Assembly (NCBI GenBank): GCA_947630665.1
Contig: CANRID010000025.1
Span: 1-37,939 of the forward strand
Source of the DNA: an uncultured Bacteroidales bacterium
GTDB lineage: Bacteria > Bacteroidota > Bacteroidia > Bacteroidales > UBA932
Direction of reading: 5' to 3'
Length of the DNA: 37,939 nt
Position 1 is the stretch's first letter. Every line of letters begins with the position of its first letter. The notes under the pieces are model-generated. The model was not told the DNA's origin. It saw nothing but the letters and a program-made list of their open reading frames with translations, and did not search any database. This document shows positions 16,741-25,055 of the stretch, piece by piece. Position numbers and translations under genes: made by a program.

Positions 16741-18453
16741 CTATTGTATCCTTAACAATTTAAGATTTACATTCCAGTTCTCGCCCAACTTGTCGCACCA
16801 GCCGCATATCGCTATGTCGGCTTTGTCGTCGGCTATCACATGGCGGGCATACTCTTCGGACAGTCCGCTGTCGGCATCCTCGATAAAGAAAGTATTGTCG
16901 CCTTGAAATTTGTGCCGGATGCAGACTTCTCCCGCCGCGACATTGGGCAGCGTATAGACGAATACGGCAGGCGAAGCCCCCTCGGGCAGATGCCGGTCGA
17001 TAATGTGTTGATGTTCCGCATCCGTTTCCAACGACGAAACCGAGTTGGCGAGAATAATCGCCCTGCGTGCCGGCTCATAAATCGTCAAATCGAAATTTCG
17101 CAGCAGGTTTTCCGTGGCAATATATACCGCCTTGCACAAGTCGCTCATCTTGAAAAACTTCATATTCGGCTCGCCAAGCCGTTTGTACTCGGCCCGAATA
17201 AATTCGCCAAACGGCTGTTCTGATTGCGGAAGCGAATATTCACCGGCAACGGCCACATTCCGTTTTGTACATTCGGCCGCCGGTTTTCCCGATGGCTCCG
17301 GTTTTCCCGACGGTTCCGCTTGTTCCATTTGTTCCGATTCTCCGGCCTCCAATACGATGGAGGCATTGCATCCGCCGAACCCGGAGGCCGTTTTCACGCA
17401 ACGCGCCCCATATATCTTCTGCTCCCCGGGCGATACCGATACATTGACGGATGTCCCTTGTTTTTCGTATCCGAGTGTCCCGAATATCTTGCCCCGCCGC
17501 AGTTCCTCGATACATATTATGGTCTCGACAACTCCCGATGCACCGAGCGTATGTCCGATGTACCCTTTTACCCCGTTCAGAGGCGTGCCACCCAATCCTG
17601 CCAATGCAACCGCCTTGCTCTCCATCTCATCATTATACAGCGTCGCCGTTCCGTGCGTGTTTACGAATCCGATTTGCGAGGGCGTTACATTCGCCTGTCT
17701 CATGGAAGCCTCGATTGCATAACAGAGTCCGTCTCCCGTGCGCGAGGGACCCGAAATATGGTTTGCATCATTGGTGACGGCTCCGCCCGTAAGCCGCACC
17801 AACGGCCGCGTTGCATAATTCACATCAGTCGTCAGCACGACAGCTCCGCAGGCCTCCCCCAATGTAAGTCCGTCCCGCCCGGCATCGTACGGACGGCACG
17901 GATTCGGGCTTATGGACTTGAACGAAGCGAAGCCCGATGTTATAAACTCGGACAACACATCGCAACCGAGAATGACAGCATGACGCAGAGGTCTGTTTAT
18001 CAACATATCTCGCGCCACGACAAATGCCGAAACTCCTGAAATGCAGGCATTGGATATAACAACCGGACGGTTTGCGCAACGGAAGCGACCGGCAATACGC
18101 ATTGCCGTGTTATACAGATAGGCCCGTTCCGGTATGGCATTGGATGATGCAGCCCCCTCAAGCAACCCGACATCGCCTTTGGTCGTGGAGAGGACCAGCT
18201 GCGTATCGGAGTCAGAAAGACGTATTCCCGATTCAGCGAGCACCCTTTCCAGTTGAGATACGGCAAGGGTTTCGAACCGCGTTGCTCCATCGGCGGCATC
18301 GATCCCGTCGATAACGCCTGCATTCATTCCGAACCGCCCGCTATATCGCAGACCTCCAACGCCTTTAGACATGGCATCAAGAGTAGCCGTCTTGTCGCCT
18401 AACGCCGTAAGCAGGCTCATCGCGCCAAAATATATGTTTACCGTTTCAGCCAT
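16741..18453 (-). CDS. Beta-ketoacyl synthase fused to a second ketosynthase-like (chain-length-factor-like) domain
   Basis: A 570-residue protein from the ATG at 18453; the frame extends to 18495, but that start would overlap the previous gene by 58 bases, against 16 for the chosen one, and the conserved sequence begins at NIYFGAMSLL. Residues about 1-370 are a complete ketosynthase with Cys137 (SNACISG), His267 (NTHGTAT) and His301 (GYIGHTLG). A linker with the repeated unit EPSGKP follows, then about 170 residues ending in a segment, LPNVAAGEVCIRHKFQGDN, that resembles the ketosynthase region around the active site but has no usual Cys loop. This looks like a ketosynthase carrying its own partial chain-length factor. 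Overall length is well above the usual 400-420. Confidence 0.82.
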   Translation of the reverse strand: MAETVNIYFGAMSLLTALGDKTATLDAMSKGVGGLRYSGRFGMNAGVIDGIDAADGATRFETLAVSQLERVLAESGIRLSDSDTQLVLSTTKGDVGLLEGAASSNAIPERAYLYNTAMRIAGRFRCANRPVVISNACISGVSAFVVARDMLINRPLRHAVILGCDVLSEFITSGFASFKSISPNPCRPYDAGRDGLTLGEACGAVVLTTDVNYATRPLVRLTGGAVTNDANHISGPSRTGDGLCYAIEASMRQANVTPSQIGFVNTHGTATLYNDEMESKAVALAGLGGTPLNGVKGYIGHTLGASGVVETIICIEELRRGKIFGTLGYEKQGTSVNVSVSPGEQKIYGARCVKTASGFGGCNASIVLEAGESEQMEQAEPSGKPEPSGKPAAECTKRNVAVAGEYSLPQSEQPFGEFIRAEYKRLGEPNMKFFKMSDLCKAVYIATENLLRNFDLTIYEPARRAIILANSVSSLETDAEHQHIIDRHLPEGASPAVFVYTLPNVAAGEVCIRHKFQGDNTFFIEDADSGLSEEYARHVIADDKADIAICGWCDKLGENWNVNLKLLRIQ

Positions 18454-18893
18454 TTCCTTTTCCACTCTTCGAAAAACGACGGATTGTTCAGACACATATT
18501 CCCCTCCGAATCGATGAATACCTGAACCGAACTTCCGCGAACAGCGATCTCGCCATCCGTATTTCTGCGGATTTCATATTCGAAACAGAGTTTCGCGGCC
18601 TCGGTTTCGATATAACGTATTTCTACGGTCGCCGTCTCATTCATCGTCAACGGACGCAGATATTGCAGCTGCAAATCCACAATGGGAGCCGTATATCCGT
18701 TGGCATAAAAATCCATATATCCGATTCCAGGATACATAAGGCCAAAAGCCTCGCGTCCGTCTTCAAAATAACGGACATACTCGCCATGCCATACGATCTG
18801 CATCGAGTCCACTTCGCTGAAACGGACCTTTATCTCTGTCTTTGCAGTCAGAGCCGCCTTGTTTTTTCCTATGTCCCTCCTACGTCTGATCAT
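18438..18893 (-). CDS. Acyl-CoA/acyl-ACP thioesterase, 4HBT hotdog family
   Basis: A 151-residue protein from the ATG at 18893, chosen because it gives a 4-base ATGA overlap with the preceding gene; the frame is open to 18950 but that part only shadows the neighbour. The sequence RFSEVDSMQIVWHGEYVRYFEDGREAFG is the 4-hydroxybenzoyl-CoA thioesterase signature region, with Asp in the position of the usual catalytic acid. It would hydrolyse a thioester, either releasing the finished acyl chain or editing blocked carrier proteins. Thioesterases of this family are normal in aryl polyene clusters. Confidence 0.85.
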   Translation of the reverse strand: MIRRRRDIGKNKAALTAKTEIKVRFSEVDSMQIVWHGEYVRYFEDGREAFGLMYPGIGYMDFYANGYTAPIVDLQLQYLRPLTMNETATVEIRYIETEAAKLCFEYEIRRNTDGEIAVRGSSVQVFIDSEGNMCLNNPSFFEEWKRKWLKR

Positions 18894-19300
18894 TGCTTCA
18901 AATAGATTTTCATCCGGCAAGTGGCAATACAATTGCCATCGACACAACAATGCGCTTCGATAAGCGATATATTGAACACCTCCTGTACGATCTCGATTAT
19001 AGTTTCAATCGTATCATCCACTTTGGGATGGGCAAGCAGGTGAAAGTCATTGACAGACCCGATATATCCCAACGGAACCTCCTTACGGGCCTCGCGGCAT
19101 ATATATCCGATCCGGGCGGCAGCCGATTGTGCAATATGCTCTATCACACCGCATTCGTCCATCACGCCTTTCTCGACAAATATATTGTCGGCACGCACAG
19201 TGAGTCGTGAGCGCGACACATTTTGTCCCTCCATTCCAAGGAACTCGTCAACCATTACAATAGGCGCCCGCTGCGGTATGAGTTCGGATATTTTATACAT
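18890..19300 (-). CDS. Hotdog-fold ApeP-like dehydratase partner with Glu but no His
   Basis: A 136-residue protein recognised as a hotdog dehydratase-like protein from LIPQRAPIVMVDEF at the N-terminus (FabZ-like opening) and GVIEHIAQSAA at the central helix. Glu54 aligns with the FabZ catalytic Glu, but the residue 14 positions before it, where FabZ has His, is Ile40. Alone it should be inactive or poor as a dehydratase; with the 117-residue protein at 12840-13193 it could form a heterodimer with one complete site. ApeI and ApeP dehydratases of aryl polyene systems are known to act as a pair. Overlaps neighbours by 4 and 8 bases. Confidence 0.75.
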   Translation of the reverse strand: MYKISELIPQRAPIVMVDEFLGMEGQNVSRSRLTVRADNIFVEKGVMDECGVIEHIAQSAAARIGYICREARKEVPLGYIGSVNDFHLLAHPKVDDTIETIIEIVQEVFNISLIEAHCCVDGNCIATCRMKIYLKQ

Positions 19301-20393
19301 TTCTCTTTTTGCAAACCATTATAGAATGCCCCAGTCCCAAACCGTCTGCCATTTTCTCCACCTCCAAACCGGCAGTCTCCACACAGCGGCGCATATCGTC
19401 CGAATGGTACATCTTACTGTTTCCGTTGGCCATAGCCGTAAAATACAGGCTTGTAAGGGTCAGGCAATAAGCGGCTGTCTCGAACCGTTGACGGTCCCAG
19501 AATGTCTCCATTATATAGAGCCGCGTATCATTGTCCATAACGTTGGCGGCACGACGGCAAATACCGGTAACCTCCTGTTCGGAAAAACAATCGAGGAACT
19601 GGCTCATCCAAATGACATCGAAATGCGCCGCCGGAAATGCCGCATGCTCATCCAGCAGATTACATCCATAGCCGTCAATCCGTTCCGCCCCCGGCTTGCC
19701 TGCTGTCTGTTTCCTCATCATTTCAAGTTGCTGCGGCAAATCCATGACGGTTACCCGCACCTCCTTGTCATAGGCCACGCACCGCATTGCCCAACGTCCG
19801 GTATTTCCCCCGACATCCAGCAACCGCCCGACCTTGCGGCCTCCATCGAACACTATTTTCAACGCAGCCTCGAATGCCCCGTCGGAATAGAAATGGTCGA
19901 AACCGAACCAGCTCTTCTGCACCTGTTCGGGCAGACTCGAAAGCCCTTCATAGATTGTCGGCCACGGGCCGAATACTTTCAGACCTTCGGGCTTGCCATT
20001 TATCAGAGACTCCTCTAAACGGAACAGGCCAAGGTAGTTGACATCGTGATTGAAATTCAGATTGGCGCGGGCCATATCATCGTTGAGAAGAAACCATCCC
20101 GCTTTCGACAACGTGTAGCTATCCCCCTCTACCAACACCGTACCGATCGACAGCGAAGCCTCCAACAGCACCTGTGCGGCATATTCGGACAAGTTAGCGT
20201 GACGGGCTATTTCGGTTTGCGTCGCACCTTCTCTGTGTTCGGACAGATATTCCAGAATGCCGAATTTCAGCATCAGCCGAGAAACCTGGAACACTACGGG
20301 CGCAAAGGCAATCTCCTGTGCCCTGCGCTGGGCTTCGAGGGCGCTCTGCTGTTCGTGCGAATATATTTTCTCAAGCGATGGGGTCAATTTCAT
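19293..20393 (-). CDS. SAM-dependent O-methyltransferase-like protein
   Basis: A 366-residue protein with the architecture of plant/bacterial small-molecule O-methyltransferases (acetylserotonin O-methyltransferase-like): an N-terminal winged-helix dimerisation region (about 40-110, GILEYLSEHREGATQTEIA) and a C-terminal Rossmann domain with LLDVGGNTGRW (motif I), VTVMDLPQQLE and DVIWMSQFLDCF. A substrate such as a phenolic hydroxyl on the aryl head, or a carbon of the ring, is plausible by cluster context. It starts 11 bases after the acyltransferase gene and overlaps the next gene by 8 bases. Confidence 0.82.
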   Translation of the reverse strand: MKLTPSLEKIYSHEQQSALEAQRRAQEIAFAPVVFQVSRLMLKFGILEYLSEHREGATQTEIARHANLSEYAAQVLLEASLSIGTVLVEGDSYTLSKAGWFLLNDDMARANLNFNHDVNYLGLFRLEESLINGKPEGLKVFGPWPTIYEGLSSLPEQVQKSWFGFDHFYSDGAFEAALKIVFDGGRKVGRLLDVGGNTGRWAMRCVAYDKEVRVTVMDLPQQLEMMRKQTAGKPGAERIDGYGCNLLDEHAAFPAAHFDVIWMSQFLDCFSEQEVTGICRRAANVMDNDTRLYIMETFWDRQRFETAAYCLTLTSLYFTAMANGNSKMYHSDDMRRCVETAGLEVEKMADGLGLGHSIMVCKKRNV

Positions 20394-20404
20394 AACATAT
20401 GTTT

Positions 20405-21292
20405 TTATTCGTTCCAGAAATTGTAAAAATTAAACCATTGCCTCGGATATCTTTCCAGCAAATGCTCCAACGAGGCAGCGTACTGTTCAAGTAACGCGAC
20501 AGGTTTGTCGTGTCCGAGGGCAGGTTCCGAAAAAATAAATCTATACGTCCGGTTCTTCTCCCTCATTGCATAATGGAAGACGACCGGAACCCGGCATTTG
20601 GCAGCTATCTTGAACGGACCCGACGGCATAAGTGCTTCGGCCCCCATAAACCGTGTCCGGAAAGTCTCTTTTTCATTCATGTACCTGTCCCCGTTAAAAC
20701 ATATATATTCGCCATTGTCGAGAGCTTCCTTTATCTGCAGGATAAGAGCCAAAGGATCCTGATTGACTGGTATTATCTTGAAGTTGTTTTCATCTTCGCT
20801 GTTATCCTCAATAACCCGCTTTATCCGTTTATGCTCATTGTCCAGCATTACGATATTTATCTTCTTACCGTACTTGCCAAAAAATACCGACCCGGTTTCC
20901 CAACATCCGACATGAGCTCCAATCATAACCACACCTTGCCGTCCATCGATAATCTCAAGAAACCGCTCATAATTATCGAATTGGAAATTATAGCGTTCAA
21001 CAAGACCTGCTTTCAGGGCCATACGGTCAATCAGGGTCTGGCCAAAAATATAGTAATGTCTGTACAGCTCTGTAACAGACTTTAACCGGCCAAGCCTCCG
21101 TTTGCCGCGATTATATTTCCATATAGCGGCAGTAGCCTTGGGAGCAAACGGGATGAAATAAATAACGATAAAGGCCAGAAAGCCATATGCGAATCCAAGC
21201 CCCAGCCATTTTATGGAATAGACAAAAAACAGATAGCCGAAACGGCCGCCCCTCGATTTCCCATTCCATCGCCTATCGTTATTATTACTCAT
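20405..21292 (-). CDS. LpxL/HtrB-like lysophospholipid acyltransferase
   Basis: A 295-residue protein with an N-terminal hydrophobic segment (about 26-50) and an LpxL/HtrB-type acyltransferase domain. AHVGCWE gives the HX4E pair (His127, Glu132), followed by CFNGDRYMNE and MPSGPFKIA. Members transfer acyl chains from ACP to lipid acceptors at the inner membrane. Here it may esterify the aryl polyene to a glycerol- or sugar-lipid anchor. It is the second acyltransferase of the cluster, distinct in motif (HX4E) from the HX4D domain fused to the exporter. Confidence 0.85.
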   Translation of the reverse strand: MSNNNDRRWNGKSRGGRFGYLFFVYSIKWLGLGFAYGFLAFIVIYFIPFAPKATAAIWKYNRGKRRLGRLKSVTELYRHYYIFGQTLIDRMALKAGLVERYNFQFDNYERFLEIIDGRQGVVMIGAHVGCWETGSVFFGKYGKKINIVMLDNEHKRIKRVIEDNSEDENNFKIIPVNQDPLALILQIKEALDNGEYICFNGDRYMNEKETFRTRFMGAEALMPSGPFKIAAKCRVPVVFHYAMREKNRTYRFIFSEPALGHDKPVALLEQYAASLEHLLERYPRQWFNFYNFWNE

Positions 21293-21530
21293 TCAACTTG
21301 CGCCATAACATTTCATAGAAGTCGGCAAACGTTGCAACGCCGACAAAATCGGGGCCTTTAAGGGTTATCCCGAAATTTTGTTCGACCAGAACCACGACAT
21401 CCACAAGGTCAAGGCTATCCAATCCGAGCGTATCTTTCAAAGAGGCATCAGGCACTATATCAGACTCCTCTATCTCGAACTCTTCAGCCAATATGACCTT
21501 TGTCTTTTCAATCAATTCTTCTCTTGTCAT
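21285..21530 (-). CDS. Acyl carrier protein
   Basis: An 81-residue carrier protein, LKDTLGLDSLDLVD, with Ser39 as the phosphopantetheine site, and a typical acidic helix I (VILAEEFEIEESDIVPD). It overlaps the ketosynthase gene upstream by 23 bases and the acyltransferase gene downstream by 8 bases. It is the second carrier protein of the operon and the closer one to the starter and ketoreductase genes, so it may receive the aryl starter; that is inference. Confidence 0.92.
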   Translation of the reverse strand: MTREELIEKTKVILAEEFEIEESDIVPDASLKDTLGLDSLDLVDVVVLVEQNFGITLKGPDFVGVATFADFYEMLWRKLNE

Positions 21531-22758
21531 CTTCCCGTTTATGTTTTTTTATAATTAGCGTTGCATTTGTTCCCCCGAATCCAAAGGAATTACTCATATA
21601 CATATCGAATGCCTTATCTACCCGTTCACGAGGGATATTCAGCATAGCCGATGCCTCGTCAGGTTCTTCAAAATTAAGATTAGGCGCGATAAAGTCGTTA
21701 AGCATCATCAGCGTTGAATAAACTATTTCGCTTGCACCTGCCATCCACATTTCATGACCGGTATATGATTTTGTCGAAGTAACCAATGGCCGGCATTTGC
21801 CGAAAACCTCGGCAATGGCGCGGGCTTCATTCTTGTCACCCACCGGTGTAGAGGTTGCATGGGCATTCACATAGGAAATATCTCCGATATCGACCCCCGC
21901 ATCGCGTACAGCCATCAGAAGCGATCTTTTCGGGCCATCGACATTCGGCACGGAAATATGCTCGCCGTTGGAGGAAAACCCATATCCGATGACTTCGGCC
22001 AAAATTGCCGCCCCTCGTTTCAATGCGGACTCATAGCTTTCGAGAATTATGGTAGCCGCGCCCCCGCTGGGCACAAGCCCGTCACGGTTCTTGTCAAAAG
22101 GCCTCGATGCTTTCGCGGGTTCATCCTCCCGTGTCGAGAATGCACTCAGCGCATCAAAATTTCCCATCGAGTATTTGTTGACCTCTTCAGCGCCGCCGCA
22201 AATGACACACTCCTGCAAGCCCTGTTTAATCAGCATATATCCTAATCCGATGGCGTGCGCGCCACTGGCACAGGCTCCGGAAACGGTAAAATTGATTCCC
22301 CGCAAATTGAAAATGGTGGACAGATTCATCGTCAGCGTCGAATTCATCGACTGGAATATGTTTCCCGACCCGACAAGCACCGTATTCTTCTTTTCGCGGA
22401 TAATGTCGGCCCCCGTTACCACCGCCTCGGCACTGCTGTCGTTTCCGTAGAGAATACCCACCTCATGGGCCGCCAGAAAACCGGCATCGATACCGGCCTG
22501 TTCCAAAGCCTCTGCAGTTGCGACATAGGCATAATGGCCGTGTTCAGGGAGACACAACCTTTGACGTCGGTCGAGTTTTCCCTTCAAATCCGGTTTCTCC
22601 AGTATGCCGGTAAGTGCAGAACGATACCCCATAAGCTTTCTCTGCGGGTCGATGCCTATACCGGACCTCCCTTCATAGAGAGACTTGCAAACCTCGTCCT
22701 TATTCTTCCCGATGCAGGAATATATACCCATTCCCGTTATAACGACACGGTTTCCCAT
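21508..22758 (-). CDS. Beta-ketoacyl-ACP synthase (KAS I/II type)
   Basis: A 416-residue complete ketosynthase: Cys163 in TVSGACASGAHAIG, His residues in NAHATSTPVGDKNE and STKSYTGHEMWMAG, and the C-terminal NSFGFGGTNATLI. It begins 2 bases after the ketoreductase gene and overlaps the carrier-protein gene by 23 bases. It could catalyse the first condensations or the repeated extension with malonyl-ACP. A basic tail (KKHKREDDKRR) occupies the overlap with the carrier protein gene. Confidence 0.92.
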   Translation of the reverse strand: MGNRVVITGMGIYSCIGKNKDEVCKSLYEGRSGIGIDPQRKLMGYRSALTGILEKPDLKGKLDRRQRLCLPEHGHYAYVATAEALEQAGIDAGFLAAHEVGILYGNDSSAEAVVTGADIIREKKNTVLVGSGNIFQSMNSTLTMNLSTIFNLRGINFTVSGACASGAHAIGLGYMLIKQGLQECVICGGAEEVNKYSMGNFDALSAFSTREDEPAKASRPFDKNRDGLVPSGGAATIILESYESALKRGAAILAEVIGYGFSSNGEHISVPNVDGPKRSLLMAVRDAGVDIGDISYVNAHATSTPVGDKNEARAIAEVFGKCRPLVTSTKSYTGHEMWMAGASEIVYSTLMMLNDFIAPNLNFEEPDEASAMLNIPRERVDKAFDMYMSNSFGFGGTNATLIIKKHKREDDKRRID

Positions 22759-22760
22759 AG

Positions 22761-23498
22761 CTAAACGTAAACTCCTCCGTTAATTGATATTACTTCGCCC
22801 GTAATGTAACCGGCAGCATCCGACACAAGAAAAGCGGCCAGATCAGCCACCTCTTCCGGTGTGCCGAACCGTCCGACGGGTATCATCTTCTTCAACTCTG
22901 CCTCGTCCAGATCCGCCGTCATATCACTTTTTATAAATCCGGGCGCGATAGCATTTACCGTAACTTTTTTCTTGGCCACTTCCTGAGCCAAAGCTTTTGT
23001 CGCGGCAATCACGCCTCCCTTTGCCGCCGAATAGTTAACCTGTCCGGGCATACCTTTAATTCCCGACAGCGAGACGATGTTTATTATGCGTCCCCATTTC
23101 GCCACAAGCATATTTTTCAGCAGCGGCTGCGTTACATTATAAAATCCGTCCAACGATACCGACAACACTTTGTGCCAATCATCTTCCGGCATCCACATCA
23201 ACAAATTATCCTTTCTGATACCGGCATTGTTCACCAACACCGAAATATAATCTCCCTCGTGCCGCCGGTGCCATTCTGCCAATGCCGCCTGCACCGCCAC
23301 GCCCTCCGCCACATCGAATTGCAGCAGCTCTCCGTCACTGCCCGTCTCACGAATCCGTGCCAGTGTATTTTCCGCCTCAGTGCGGTTAGACGCATAATTG
23401 ACGATGATCCGGTATCCGTCTTTTGCAAGCCTTACCGCTATGGCACGGCCTATGCCACGGCTTGCACCTGTAACGAGGGCATATCTGCTCGCATTCAT
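22761..23498 (-). CDS. 3-oxoacyl-ACP reductase (FabG-like SDR)
   Basis: About 245 residues, a classical short-chain dehydrogenase/reductase: TGASRGIG cofactor loop, NNAG, and the catalytic Ser-Tyr-Lys set in SLSGIKG and NYSAAKGG. It reduces the 3-keto group after each condensation using NAD(P)H. The ATG at 23498 gives a 4-base ATGA overlap with the ammonia-lyase stop codon; an ATG two codons earlier (23504) is also possible. As the only ketoreductase in the operon it should serve every extension cycle. Confidence 0.9.
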   Translation of the reverse strand: MNASRYALVTGASRGIGRAIAVRLAKDGYRIIVNYASNRTEAENTLARIRETGSDGELLQFDVAEGVAVQAALAEWHRRHEGDYISVLVNNAGIRKDNLLMWMPEDDWHKVLSVSLDGFYNVTQPLLKNMLVAKWGRIINIVSLSGIKGMPGQVNYSAAKGGVIAATKALAQEVAKKKVTVNAIAPGFIKSDMTADLDEAELKKMIPVGRFGTPEEVADLAAFLVSDAAGYITGEVISINGGVYV

Positions 23499-25033
23499 CG
23501 GCATTCTCCTTTCAACAGTTTTTCGATTCGTTCAATCTCCCTGTATTTGGGAGTATCATCCCTAAATGCCGGCACAATCGCGCGGATATCATCATACAGC
23601 TTGCGGGTTGCCGGAGCGAGCTTGTCCGCCATCTTAAGGCAATCGACGGCCTGCACCAGCGCCATCATCAATATCGAGATAACCTGAAAACCGTTCTCAA
23701 TCACGTGTTTGCAGATGAGCGCCGAGTTGGTGCCCATACTTACAATATCCTGATTGTCGTTGTTGTTCGGAATAGAGTGAACATACATCGGGTTCGACAG
23801 CGTCTGACTTTCGGCCGTCGTGGAAGTCGCCGTAAACTGCGAGGCCTGCAAACCGTAGTTCAGCCCCAATACTCCCATATTCACAAAAGGCGGCAAGATG
23901 CCGTTAATCCGGTCATGGAACAGATAGTTCATCTGCCGTTCCGCCAGCATTGTCATTTTGGTTACCGCTATTTTCAGTTTGTCCATCTCGAAAGAAACGT
24001 AATCGCCGTGAAAATTACCGCCGTGAATGACCGTCTTGCCCACGGGATCGACAATAGGATTGTCATCTGCCGAATGGAACTCATCGAGCAACACCTTCAT
24101 AGCATTCCGAATCTCATCCGACACAGGTCCCAGTATCTGCGGTACGCAGCGTAACGAATAGTAAGGCTGTACCTTGTGTTCGAACACCTCGTCATCGGTG
24201 TGCTGCCGGTACAACTCTTCTTCACGGTTGCGCATCGCCTTACTTCCTGCTGCGATTTCGCGCATCATAGCCGCTACGCTCCGCTGTCCGTCATGCCGTT
24301 TCAGTCCGTTCAATGTTTCCGACATGAAATCGTCGTATGACGCCGCTATTTCGTTCATCATAACGGAAGATTTCACAGCATAGCCGAATAATCTGTCCGC
24401 CAGCACGAGATTGACAAGACCGATACCTGTCATAACAGCCGTACCGTTCGTAACCGCCAAGCCTTCACGAATGTACATCCGTAGAGGTTGCAGGCCGAGT
24501 TTGGCGAACACCTTGCCTGTCTCGCATCGTTCCCCATTGTAAAACACTTCTCCTTCGCCGATTAGCGCCAATGCCAGATGTGCCAGCTGTACGAGATCTC
24601 CGCTGGCGCCGACGCTGCCGTGTTCCGGAATTACAGGATATATCCCGTAGTTCAGGAAATCGACAAGCAGGTTACATACCTGAGGATTAACGCCAGAGCG
24701 TGCTTGCAGAAACGTCATCAGGCGGGCCAGCATAGCGGCTCTTACATATATGACCGGCAACGGATTGCCTGCACCTGTCGAATGGCTGCGAATTATATTA
24801 TATTGCAGTTGTTTCAGGTGCGAGTCATTGATGCGCCACTGGGCCATCGGTCCAAACCCGGTATTGATTCCATATATGATCTTATCCTGCGAAAATTCTT
24901 TCAGAAAAAGATAACACTCGTTGACGGATTCAATATCCGCTTCTGCAAGTTCTATATGATAATTGGAAAATATTATTTTCTCTATCGCATCTAATGAAAG
25001 ATCCTTCGAAACTTTACAAATAGTTTTTCTCAT
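23495..25033 (-). CDS. Aromatic amino acid ammonia-lyase, probably tyrosine ammonia-lyase
   Basis: A 512-residue lyase of the HAL/PAL/TAL family. The MIO cofactor forms from Ala143-Ser144-Gly145 (GSVGASGDLVQLAHLA); Tyr54 lies in IYGINTGFG; NNNDNQDIVSMG is also conserved. The selectivity segment reads IIRSHSTGAG (81-89). From memory the F. johnsoniae tyrosine ammonia-lyase has the same RSHS setting and long stretches almost identical to this protein. It would convert tyrosine to 4-coumarate, the aryl starter. No histidine-utilisation gene (urocanase, imidazolonepropionase, formimidoyl hydrolase) is nearby, which argues against histidine ammonia-lyase. Second gene of the operon, 22 bases after the 188-residue protein gene. 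Confidence 0.85.
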   Translation of the reverse strand: MRKTICKVSKDLSLDAIEKIIFSNYHIELAEADIESVNECYLFLKEFSQDKIIYGINTGFGPMAQWRINDSHLKQLQYNIIRSHSTGAGNPLPVIYVRAAMLARLMTFLQARSGVNPQVCNLLVDFLNYGIYPVIPEHGSVGASGDLVQLAHLALALIGEGEVFYNGERCETGKVFAKLGLQPLRMYIREGLAVTNGTAVMTGIGLVNLVLADRLFGYAVKSSVMMNEIAASYDDFMSETLNGLKRHDGQRSVAAMMREIAAGSKAMRNREEELYRQHTDDEVFEHKVQPYYSLRCVPQILGPVSDEIRNAMKVLLDEFHSADDNPIVDPVGKTVIHGGNFHGDYVSFEMDKLKIAVTKMTMLAERQMNYLFHDRINGILPPFVNMGVLGLNYGLQASQFTATSTTAESQTLSNPMYVHSIPNNNDNQDIVSMGTNSALICKHVIENGFQVISILMMALVQAVDCLKMADKLAPATRKLYDDIRAIVPAFRDDTPKYREIERIEKLLKGECR

Positions 25034-25055
25034 AAAGCAGCCTGTTCGAAAATCG

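Noticed and set aside
18438-18950. Longer start of the thioesterase and of the following ketosynthase (18495)
   Set aside because: The extra residues only shadow the neighbouring genes; shorter starts give the typical short overlaps.
23495-25033. Histidine ammonia-lyase of histidine degradation
   Set aside because: No hut genes nearby; pigment context and close resemblance to the F. johnsoniae tyrosine enzyme.
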